A DNA stretch of 13,257 nt from Acidobacteriota bacterium. Its GTDB lineage: Bacteria; Acidobacteriota; Thermoanaerobaculia; Gp7-AA8. Positions 1-6,541 of this stretch are shown here, in pieces (the stretch's first letter is position 1; each line of letters starts with the position of its first letter). Location of the stretch: positions 12,314 through 25,570 of the forward strand of contig QHVY01000093.1 in NCBI GenBank assembly GCA_003223695.1, given 5' to 3'. The translations under genes and the position numbers were made by a program. The notes beneath the pieces are model-generated. The model saw only the letters and a program-made list of their open reading frames with translations, was not told where the DNA came from and searched no databases.

Positions 1-729
1 GTGCATCCCCTGCATGATCGGTCCATAGAACGCGAATGTTTGTTCGGCCGCTGCTCGAGCGACGAAGGATTCATTTGCGTTGTGATACGCCTGTGAGACC
101 TGCACGAACCCGATCTGCAGATCGGCGAAATATCCGAGAACGCGATCGAGAAAGTCTGGAAAGGGGACGTGATCGGGATCGAGGACCAGGATGAATTCTT
201 CCGTCGTCTGCTTCAGCGCCTCGTTGATTTTGCCTGCTTTTGCGCCCGGAAAGCCGATCAGCTCGAGATGCACCGCGCCAAGCTCCTCGGCGAGAAGCCC
301 GAAGCGTGGATCGCCCGTGTCGTCGAGCAGGTACGTCGTATGCGGATAGCGAACATCGCGTGCCGCCGCCAGCGTGCGCACGAACATTTCGTACGGCTCG
401 CCGGGAGACGAAGTGGTAAAGATCGCCACCGATAAACCTGCAGGCGCGGCGACTGGCTCCGGCTGCTCGAGATGGAACGCGTTGTACCAGCCGACGATCA
501 TTCGAAAGACGCCATACCACGTGGCAAGCGACAACAAAGCAAAGAGCCACACTTGATTCACGTGCTCGAGGCGAAACCACCACAAACCGAAGTAGCCGAC
601 GCTCCACAATCCGAGAAAAAGGAGGATTCCGAGGAGCCAGCGCTCCTGCGGGCGAATGGGAGCGGCCCGGCGGTGCCGGAACACTTCACCGGTGGCGGAC
701 CAGGCTCGCTCGGAACGCGTTCGCAGCAT
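1..729 (-). CDS. Cellulose-synthase-like family 2 glycosyltransferase, N-terminal part (cut by window edge)
   Basis: This is the first 243 residues of a membrane glycosyltransferase; the reading frame is still open at base 1. Two hydrophobic segments (about residues 31-52 and 60-82) come before a GT-A catalytic domain starting near residue 95. It has the nucleotide-sugar Asp pair in LLDDTGDP (D136, D137), the metal-binding DxD motif in LDPDHVP (D184, D186), and VQVSQAYHN near residues 209-217, all in the order seen in BcsA-type cellulose synthases. The family polymerises sugar from a UDP-sugar and extrudes the chain through the inner membrane. The acceptor-site QxxRW motif would lie outside the window, so the product cannot be named. 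The ATG at 729 lacks a clear ribosome site and overlaps the upstream gene by 44 bases. A GTG at 684, just after the upstream stop, is the alternative. Either start suggests translational coupling. Confidence 0.85.
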   Translation of the reverse strand, partial: MLRTRSERAWSATGEVFRHRRAAPIRPQERWLLGILLFLGLWSVGYFGLWWFRLEHVNQVWLFALLSLATWYGVFRMIVGWYNAFHLEQPEPVAAPAGLSVAIFTTSSPGEPYEMFVRTLAAARDVRYPHTTYLLDDTGDPRFGLLAEELGAVHLELIGFPGAKAGKINEALKQTTEEFILVLDPDHVPFPDFLDRVLGYFADLQIGFVQVSQAYHNANESFVARAAAEQTFAFYGPIMQGMH

Positions 730-1975
730 AAAAGACGGTGACGCTTCGCTCGATATCGACTTGGATCCGGTAAGCGGTGGCGACGGGCATCGAGAGACCA
801 GCAGAGAGGCGATACGGGTGGAACGTCCGGTGGAAATCTATCACGAAAATATTATGTGGTAATGGTGACGTTCCTGACGCTGGCCCAAAGGCACGCGCTT
901 CATCGCGTCCGACGCCCCCTTCGATTTGTGCTTTCAGCTCCGCGTCTTTGGGAAAGCGCGGCGTCCAGTATCCGCGATAGCTGCCGCGATAGCTGTATGA
1001 AAAAAAGTTGCTGGTGCGGACTGACGAGACGGCGTCGAGCTCGAATCGCGTCTCGCCCGTATTTCGCACGGCTGCAGATCCGCCTGCCCAGAAAGTCGTA
1101 CGCCCACGCTTTACGATCGGCCACAGCGCGTAGCCTTGCGCGTAATTGCCGCTGTTGTGATCAAAGTAGCTGTTGTGACCCGCTTCGACTCCAGCGAGCC
1201 AGCCGCGCGCGATGTATCGGCTCCATCCTGCAGCGAAGCGAGTGACTGATGCATGCGTGTCGATTGCCGTGGCGTTGGTCAGCAGCTCGCGATGATCGCC
1301 GGAGATCGTCAGCGATGAATTCGAAGAGAGTTTGCGCGAGAGCGTTAGGCCGCCGATCGGGCCCGTTTTGCCGTCGGGATAACGGATTGCGCCCGCCGAC
1401 GTCGTGATCGTCAGACGCTGCCACGGCAGGACCAGTGCGTTCGTTGCGGTCACGAAAGGTTCCGTGTGCGTGATGCCGCGATCGATGTTGTCAAGTCCGT
1501 AGGCACCGGCGCTCACGTCCCAACGAGTCAGTGGATCGGAAAACGATGAGACAGTTACGCTGCTCCGCCACGCGCGATACGGCTGATTGTCATCGAGGCC
1601 TTCGACGGTCGCGCGGACGTCGCCCGCACTCGCGCTCCTGATCTGGGCAAGACTCTGCCGCGAAAACGGCCGATCGATCGACGCAAACTCGCGAGACGCT
1701 GTACGGAAATCGCCTTGCCAATACGCCGCGGTCGCTGCGCCTTCAGCGGCATCGGCACCCTTCAGAGATTTGAAGAGCCGCCGTGCTTCCGCATATTGCC
1801 CCTCCCACAGCAGGACCTGGGCGAGGCCGAACTTCGCGTCGCGTGAGGCCGGATCGCTCCGAAGGACCTGGCGGTACAGCTTTTCAGCGGCAGCAAAGTG
1901 TTTTTGCCACGCAAGCCGCTGGGCTTCCTCGATGAGCTGTGCGAACCACAAGACGGCGCACCACGCGAGCCCCAT
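686..1975 (-). CDS. TPR plus outer-membrane beta-barrel protein (YaiO-like / compact BcsC- or PgaA-like)
   Basis: About 429 residues from the chosen ATG. A short hydrophobic start (MGLAWCAVLWFAQ) is followed by roughly two TPR units (about residues 14-75, including YRQVLRSDPASRDAKFGLAQ). From about residue 130 to the end the protein alternates polar and aromatic/hydrophobic residues, with many Ser, Thr, Gly and Tyr, as in outer-membrane beta strands. TPR followed by barrel is the plan of BcsC and PgaA exporters, and a YaiO-type barrel is similar. Its neighbour is a cellulose-synthase-like transferase transcribed in the same direction, so an export role is a reasonable inference. The frame stays open upstream to 2083, but that extension would cover the start of the divergent phosphatase gene and has no signal-like features. 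The signal peptide is atypical because it lacks basic residues, so the start is uncertain. Confidence 0.7.
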   Translation of the reverse strand: MGLAWCAVLWFAQLIEEAQRLAWQKHFAAAEKLYRQVLRSDPASRDAKFGLAQVLLWEGQYAEARRLFKSLKGADAAEGAATAAYWQGDFRTASREFASIDRPFSRQSLAQIRSASAGDVRATVEGLDDNQPYRAWRSSVTVSSFSDPLTRWDVSAGAYGLDNIDRGITHTEPFVTATNALVLPWQRLTITTSAGAIRYPDGKTGPIGGLTLSRKLSSNSSLTISGDHRELLTNATAIDTHASVTRFAAGWSRYIARGWLAGVEAGHNSYFDHNSGNYAQGYALWPIVKRGRTTFWAGGSAAVRNTGETRFELDAVSSVRTSNFFSYSYRGSYRGYWTPRFPKDAELKAQIEGGVGRDEARAFGPASGTSPLPHNIFVIDFHRTFHPYRLSAGLSMPVATAYRIQVDIERSVTVFYAANAFRASLVRHR

Positions 1976-2001
1976 CCCGGTAAGCGTAAGCGAATAACCG
2001 C

Positions 2002-2007
2002 TATAAT
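2002..2007 (+). promoter_or_regulatory. Candidate -10 box for the phospho-signalling operon
   Basis: A perfect TATAAT lies in the divergent intergenic region, 54 bases before the phosphatase ATG. No good -35 hexamer is visible 15-19 bases upstream, so this is only a candidate. It would give a leader of about 45-50 nt. Confidence 0.35.
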
Positions 2008-2061
2008 CGACCACCGTTTCAGCTCTAAACGCAAGGCCGGAACGCACCGGCTGGTCCGAAC

Positions 2062-2943
2062 ATGACCGAAAGTCCTGCAGCAACCCAACTGTCTACGCGG
2101 CGGCTCGTCGTGCAGGCGGTCCTCAAGACCGACGTGGGGAAGGTGCGCTCGGAAAATCAGGACTTCGGCACTTTGACTACCCCGCAGGAAGAGGCGAAGA
2201 GCCAGGCGGGCGGGCGGCTGCTCGTCGTCGCTGACGGAATGGGCGGCCATCGCGGCGGCGGCACGGCGTCGCGTCTCGCCGTTGACACGGTCAAGACTCA
2301 ATACCTCGGCAGCGCAACTCATGATCCTGCGGCGGCGTTGCAGGATGCAGTGGCCACCGCGAACTCCCGGGTTTTCACGGAGGCGCAGACCAATCCCGAT
2401 CTGCGCGGAATGGGCACGACGACTTCTGCGCTTGTCATTCGAGGCAACGCAGCGTGGTTCGCGCACGTCGGCGACTCGCGCATCTACTGGGTACGTGGCG
2501 ACAGTATCAAACAGATGACCGAGGATCATTCGCTCGTGGCGACGATGGTCCGTGAAGGTCTGTTGACCACACAGGAAGCGGAGACCCATCCGCGCCGCAA
2601 CGTACTGCAGCGCTCAGTTGGGGTGGGCGAGGACGTGGAGATCGATGTCCGCGGACCATTCGAGGTTCAGGAGAACGACACGTTCATTCTCTGCAGCGAT
2701 GGTCTGCATGGGCTGGTGAAAGATGAAGAGATGCTGCACGTCTCGAAATTTCCGCTGCAGCAGGCGGCGAACGAATTCGTGAAGCTGACGCTCGAGCGCG
2801 GAGCGCCTGACAACGTCACCGTGATCGTCGCGAGAGTGGTCCGCGCGGATCAAATCGGCGAGGACACGCTCACCGATGAAGCGGAGCGGGCGCTGTACGA
2901 CGATACGATGAAGGAGCCATCGACTCTACGCGCAAGTCAGTAG
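2062..2943 (+). CDS. PP2C-family (PPM) serine/threonine protein phosphatase
   Basis: A 293-residue soluble, metal-dependent protein phosphatase of the PstP/PrpC/Stp type. It removes phosphate from Ser and Thr residues placed by Hanks-type kinases. All key motifs are present: ENQD (31-34), VADGMGGH (56-63, metal-ligand D58), GMGTT (116-120), HVGDSRIY (135-142), the TEDHS segment (153-157, D155), CSDGL (211-215) and GAPDNVTVIV (247-256, D250). No transmembrane segment is seen, so it is probably cytosolic. A 37-residue acidic tail follows the catalytic core. It is the first gene of the plus-strand cluster, and its stop lies 5 bases before the protease ATG. It is the only eraser here for two kinases, so it probably sets the phosphorylation level of the FHA ligands. 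The ribosome site is weak. Family assignment is secure; substrates are inferred from context. Confidence 0.96.
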   Translation: MTESPAATQLSTRRLVVQAVLKTDVGKVRSENQDFGTLTTPQEEAKSQAGGRLLVVADGMGGHRGGGTASRLAVDTVKTQYLGSATHDPAAALQDAVATANSRVFTEAQTNPDLRGMGTTTSALVIRGNAAWFAHVGDSRIYWVRGDSIKQMTEDHSLVATMVREGLLTTQEAETHPRRNVLQRSVGVGEDVEIDVRGPFEVQENDTFILCSDGLHGLVKDEEMLHVSKFPLQQAANEFVKLTLERGAPDNVTVIVARVVRADQIGEDTLTDEAERALYDDTMKEPSTLRASQ

Positions 2944-2948
2944 CCACC

Positions 2949-4601
2949 ATGGCCCCCCGTTCGCGACGCATCCTCATTCTGCTGCTTGCCGCAACTGCCT
3001 GCCGGCGGGATGTGTCGCGCCTCGATGAAGTGCAGAAGATGGTCTACAGCGTGAAACCTGCGGTCGTGCGCATCAGCGCGTACTCCACCGCGCAGTTTCA
3101 TTATCCGACGAGGTCACTGGACTCGATTGCCAGCGAGCTCGGCGTGCGTGTGGTGGCGGGCTCTCAGCCCGCGACAGCGGCTAAGAGCCGGCCACCACAC
3201 CACCAGAGCGAAGGCGTCGTCGAGACCGGGGCGGGCGGGTCGGGGAGCGGCTTCATCATTCATCCCGACGGATGGATTCTCACCAGCGGCCACGTCATCG
3301 CGCGCACCCGCGATACCGATGCGTTGCAGAAAGAATTGCTTCGCAACGGTGCGATCGCTGCCCTGCTGAAACACTTCCCCGTCGATGAACTGCGACGGCT
3401 GTATCGCGGCGAAGCGCTCGAGCAGCACGTGCTCGCGCTCGCGGCGGAAGGAACGATCGATCACACGTCGATCGTCAACGAGGTCGAGCTTTCGAACGGC
3501 GAGAAGATGCCGTTCAAGATCGAGCGCTACTCGCCGGCGTTGAGCGAGCGCGGCGCGGACCTGGCGCTGCTGCACATCGGGCGAAAAAATCTGCCGGTGC
3601 TGCAGCTCGGCGACTCCGACGCCGTCCGCATCGGCGACTCTGTCTGGTCGATCGGCTATCCCGAGGTGGCCAGCAGCACGGATGAGGTGATCGGCGGCTG
3701 GTTGTCGCGGGAGAGCGACCTCGAAGCGACACTCTCGAATGGGACCATTACCGCGATCAAAACAGACATCACCAACACGCCTGTCTTCCAGTCGAATGTC
3801 GGCATCTACCGCGGCAACTCCGGCGGTCCGGCAGTGAACCGCGATGGCGAAGTGATCGGCATCTCCACGTGGGGGCACACTGACGCAGAACAGATAAAAT
3901 TCTTAGTACCAATTAATGTGGCTAAATCTTTCGTGACTGCTGCGCACGTTGCGTTCAACTCCGGCGGCGAGTTCAACCAGCATTGGCAGAAAGCGCTCAC
4001 CGCCGCGGCGGATGGCAACTGGAATCTGGCGAACGGCGAGCTCACGCGAGTCAGTGCGCTGTTTCCGAGCTCGCCCGACCTCGTGCGCTTCCGGCATGAC
4101 ATCGACCGCGCGCTGCAGTCGATGCCGATGTGGCGTCGCCACCCGGTCGCCACCGGAGCTGTCGGTGTGGCTGCGATCGGCGTGCTCGCGGCGCTTTTCA
4201 TTCCGATCGCCGTCTCGTGGCGCCCGCGCATTCCAAAGGACGCGCTGAGTGCGAAGACGGTGGTGACGATGATCTCGCCGTCAGGAGAACACTCCGTGCG
4301 TCTGCTGGGCCGCTTCACGATCCTCAACGGCTCGCGCGCCGGCGAACGACTTGGACTCGGCGGTTCCGGAATTCGGATCGGGCGGGAATCAACGATTTGT
4401 GAGATCGTATTGGAAAACCCGAAGGTCTCACGGCTCCACGCGGAAGTTGTCTCAATTGACGGCAAGGTGTTGCTGATCGATCGGAACTCCTCCAACGGGA
4501 CGTTCGTGAACGATCAGAAGATCGATAAGAAGTTCCTGAAGGATGGCGACATCATTTATTTCGGGGGCCGCAATGCAATTGCGGTGGCCTATCACGCGTA
4601 A
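2949..4601 (+). CDS. Membrane-anchored HtrA-like serine protease with C-terminal FHA domain
   Basis: 550 residues. A signal-like N-terminus (basic RSRR, then a hydrophobic stretch to C18) is followed by a trypsin-like domain with a full triad: H115 in TSGHVI, D204 in GADLALL and S291 in GNSGGP. There is no PDZ domain. A transmembrane helix lies at about 399-423, flanked by WRRH and WRPR. An FHA domain lies at about 453-545, with GRE (478-480), SRLH (494-497) and NSSNGTFVN (513-521). The predicted topology is protease in the periplasm and FHA in the cytoplasm. About 60 residues, partly helical, are inserted between His and Asp (roughly 120-180), longer than I expect for HtrA. Residues 67-84 are encoded by a palindromic repeat. 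C18 could be a lipoprotein cysteine, but the lipobox (A-T-A-C) is poor. The FHA domain presumably binds a phosphothreonine protein made by the kinases in this operon. Confidence 0.9.
   Translation: MAPRSRRILILLLAATACRRDVSRLDEVQKMVYSVKPAVVRISAYSTAQFHYPTRSLDSIASELGVRVVAGSQPATAAKSRPPHHQSEGVVETGAGGSGSGFIIHPDGWILTSGHVIARTRDTDALQKELLRNGAIAALLKHFPVDELRRLYRGEALEQHVLALAAEGTIDHTSIVNEVELSNGEKMPFKIERYSPALSERGADLALLHIGRKNLPVLQLGDSDAVRIGDSVWSIGYPEVASSTDEVIGGWLSRESDLEATLSNGTITAIKTDITNTPVFQSNVGIYRGNSGGPAVNRDGEVIGISTWGHTDAEQIKFLVPINVAKSFVTAAHVAFNSGGEFNQHWQKALTAAADGNWNLANGELTRVSALFPSSPDLVRFRHDIDRALQSMPMWRRHPVATGAVGVAAIGVLAALFIPIAVSWRPRIPKDALSAKTVVTMISPSGEHSVRLLGRFTILNGSRAGERLGLGGSGIRIGRESTICEIVLENPKVSRLHAEVVSIDGKVLLIDRNSSNGTFVNDQKIDKKFLKDGDIIYFGGRNAIAVAYHA
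3148..3200. repeat. Palindromic two-hairpin repeat inside the protease gene (copy 1)
   Basis: Bases 3148-3163 (GTGTGGTGGCGGGCTC) pair with 3185-3200 (GAGCCGGCCACCACAC) with one mismatch. Inside, GCGGGCT (3156-3162) also pairs perfectly with AGCCCGC (3166-3172), and GGCT-AAG-AGCC (3179-3189) forms a second small hairpin. The core GGCTAAGAGCCGGC (3179-3192) matches 13 of 14 bases of 9352-9365, so both are probably members of one REP-like family. This copy is read in frame as a Pro/His/Arg/Ala-rich linker. Confidence 0.65.
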
Positions 4602-4612
4602 GGGACGGCATC

Positions 4613-5257
4613 GTGGCTGACAAGCGCTGCGAAAACGGACATTTCATCGACGAATCGTGGGATCTCTGTCCGTACTGCCCGGCGCAGGACAACGAGCCGG
4701 AGATTCCGATTGTGCGTCCGAGCCGATTCGGCGGCAGCACAACCGACGCCCGCCCCGCCGCCCCGCCCGAGCCCCGCCGCCCCACGCCCGCGCCACCGCC
4801 CCCAATGCCCGCTGCGCCGCGACGCGAGACCACAGCGCCGGTGCAGCCGCCGCCGATGGAGCGCACCGTCGCCGCGCCGAAGATCAGCACAGATTCGGCC
4901 GCGCCGATGCGGTACGTCGTCGGTTGGCTCGTTGGTCTCAGCGGCGTGGCGCGCGGCGAGTCGTATCCGGTGCGAGTCGGCCGAAACGTACTCGGGCGCG
5001 ACCGGCGGTCGGACATCGTGGTCAACGATGATCAGGCGTCCTCGCATCATGCCGATCTCGTTTTCCGTCCTGAAGAGCGGCGATTCATCCTCATGGATCA
5101 CAACTCGACGAACGGAACGTACGTGAACGAGATGGAGATCGAGCCGCGCCGCGATCTTGTGCAGAAGGATGTCGTGCGCATCGGATCGCATCGTTTTCTT
5201 TTCATGCCGCTTTGCGATGAGGGCTTCTACTGGGACGACGAAGGTGCTCTGAAATGA
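4613..5257 (+). CDS. Zinc-ribbon FHA-domain protein (phosphothreonine reader)
   Basis: 214 residues, soluble. The N-terminus holds a small metal-binding motif: C6, H10, C19 and C22, with CPYC at 19-22. A long Pro/Ala/Arg linker follows (about 44-90). The FHA domain covers about 115-200, with GRD (128-130), ASSHHADL (142-149, in the place of the usual SRxH) and NSTNGTYVN (164-172). FHA domains bind phosphothreonine peptides, so this is likely an adaptor that recruits partners to phosphorylated proteins. Linker threonines such as T85 in ERTVAA could themselves be phosphorylated. The GTG start follows AGGGA (4601-4605) with normal spacing and lies 11 bases after the protease stop. The 3-prime end overlaps the kinase start in an ATGA. 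A zinc ribbon plus an FHA domain also recalls the N-terminus of the second kinase. Confidence 0.93.
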   Translation: MADKRCENGHFIDESWDLCPYCPAQDNEPEIPIVRPSRFGGSTTDARPAAPPEPRRPTPAPPPPMPAAPRRETTAPVQPPPMERTVAAPKISTDSAAPMRYVVGWLVGLSGVARGESYPVRVGRNVLGRDRRSDIVVNDDQASSHHADLVFRPEERRFILMDHNSTNGTYVNEMEIEPRRDLVQKDVVRIGSHRFLFMPLCDEGFYWDDEGALK

Positions 5258-6453
5258 TCGGCAATGTCATCGGCAACTACCGCATCGAACGCGAAATCGG
5301 CGAAGGAGGCATGAGCCACGTGTTTGTCGGGCGGACGCTCGCCCGCAACGACACGCTGCCCGAGGGCTACGCGGTCGTCCTGAAGATCATGTCCGACGAG
5401 CTCGCCGGCGAGGTCACCGCGCGCAAGCGTTTCGTCAAGGAAGCACAGATTCTGGAGAAGCTGCGCCATCGCTACATCACGCGCTTCTACGAATTCATCA
5501 ACAAAGACGACAGCGCCGTCCTGGTGATGGAGTTCGTCGAAGGCACTCCCGTCGACATTCTTCTCTCCGAAAAAGGGGCGCTGTCGATTCCCGATGCCGT
5601 CAGCATCGCCCAGTGCATGCTCGAAGCGCTCGTGTACGCGCACGGCAAAGGGATCATTCATCGCGACATCAAGCCGGCAAATCTGATCCGCGAGAAATCG
5701 GGCAACGTGAAGGTGACCGACTTCGGCATCGCCAAAATCAAGGAAGGCGGCGCGGGGATGGGGCAGACCGTCCTCACCAAGTCCGGCTTTCTCCTCGGCA
5801 CGCCGCATTACATGTCGCCGGAGCAGATTCGCGAGCCGAAAGACGCCGGCGCGAAGAGCGATGTCTATTCTGCCGGCGTCGTGCTGTATGAGATGTTGAC
5901 CGGCAGTCTGCCCTTCAACAGCCGTTCGCTTCCGAAGCTCATCGATGCAATTTATCGCGGCGAGAAACAGGCGCCAAGCACACTACGTCCCGAGATCGAC
6001 AAGGAGCTCGAGGCGATCGTCAACAAAGCGATGTATCCGAAGATGGAAGGCCGCTACGGATCGGCGCGCGAATTCTTCGATGCTCTCGAGGAGTACGGCT
6101 CCCGGCCGGCGTACGTCTCGACGATGGCCGGTCAGCCGGCGGCAGCGGCTACGCAGCAGCAATGGCTGCTGGTGAACGTCAAGCCGGAGACCAACGAAAA
6201 GCATCCGCTCAACAGCGAGAGTGTGACGGTCGGACGAGACCGTAGTTGCGCGATCGTTCTTACGCACCCTGCCGTGTCACGCCGCCACGCGAAGATCACA
6301 TTGAGTGGCACAACATGCGTGCTCGAGGATTTGAAATCGGCGAATGGAACTTACGTCAACAACACGCGCGTCGAACGCGCAAAGCTCAAGCCGGGCGATG
6401 TGGTTCGCTTCGGCGCTGATCCATCGTGCAGTTATGTAGTTCGAGATAGGTAA
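5254..6453 (+). CDS. Hanks-type serine/threonine protein kinase with C-terminal FHA domain
   Basis: 399 residues with no membrane segment, so cytosolic. The kinase domain covers about 9-280: glycine loop GEGGMSHV (16-23), ATP-anchoring K44, catalytic HRDIKPAN (136-143, D138), DFG (156-158), an activation segment with T172, T175 and S177, then GTPHYMSPEQ (182-191). All catalytic residues are canonical. A short Ala/Gln-rich linker leads to an FHA domain (about 304-397) with GRD (327-329), SRRH (342-345) and NGTYVNN (364-370). The FHA domain may bind the kinase's own phosphorylated activation loop or dock it to the second kinase; both are known behaviours of kinase-linked FHA domains. The ATG overlaps the stop of the upstream FHA gene by 4 bases (ATGA), so the two are translationally coupled. 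A heptamer hairpin follows directly after the stop. Confidence 0.96.
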   Translation: MIGNVIGNYRIEREIGEGGMSHVFVGRTLARNDTLPEGYAVVLKIMSDELAGEVTARKRFVKEAQILEKLRHRYITRFYEFINKDDSAVLVMEFVEGTPVDILLSEKGALSIPDAVSIAQCMLEALVYAHGKGIIHRDIKPANLIREKSGNVKVTDFGIAKIKEGGAGMGQTVLTKSGFLLGTPHYMSPEQIREPKDAGAKSDVYSAGVVLYEMLTGSLPFNSRSLPKLIDAIYRGEKQAPSTLRPEIDKELEAIVNKAMYPKMEGRYGSAREFFDALEEYGSRPAYVSTMAGQPAAAATQQQWLLVNVKPETNEKHPLNSESVTVGRDRSCAIVLTHPAVSRRHAKITLSGTTCVLEDLKSANGTYVNNTRVERAKLKPGDVVRFGADPSCSYVVRDR

Positions 6454-6455
6454 AA

Positions 6456-6532
6456 CAGTTGTCGGTTGTCAGTTGTCAGTTGTCAGTTGTCGGGCGGGGT
6501 GGGGACAACTGAGAACCGACAACTGACAACTG
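6456..6532. repeat. Large hairpin built from tandem 7-bp CAGTTGT units
   Basis: The left side has five units in a row (6456-6490: four CAGTTGT and one CGGTTGT, the second). The right side has four inverted units (6505-6532). Bases 6456-6476 pair with 6505-6525 with one mismatch in 21, leaving two more units in the loop. It lies between the two kinase genes, starting 3 bases after one stop and ending just before the ribosome site (GGAG, 6533-6536) of the next gene. There is no T-tract, so it is not a classical intrinsic terminator; it may affect read-through or mRNA stability. Confidence 0.85.
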
Positions 6533-6541
6533 GGAGATCCG

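Noticed and set aside
1762..2589. A minus-strand open frame overlapping the phosphatase and the TPR-barrel gene
   Set aside because: It is antisense to the phosphatase motifs and out of frame with the TPR-barrel protein; no domain is visible.
2943..2952. GCCACCATGG around the protease start, an exact eukaryotic Kozak consensus
   Set aside because: Chance match in clearly bacterial operon context; close spacing to the phosphatase stop explains translation by coupling.
6456..6532. Possible CRISPR array because of short regular repeats
   Set aside because: Units are 7 bases, with no spacers and an inverted half; no cas genes nearby.
6456..6541. Operon terminator between the two kinases
   Set aside because: The hairpin lacks a T-tract and no convincing new promoter is visible after it, so read-through is more likely; transcript data would decide.
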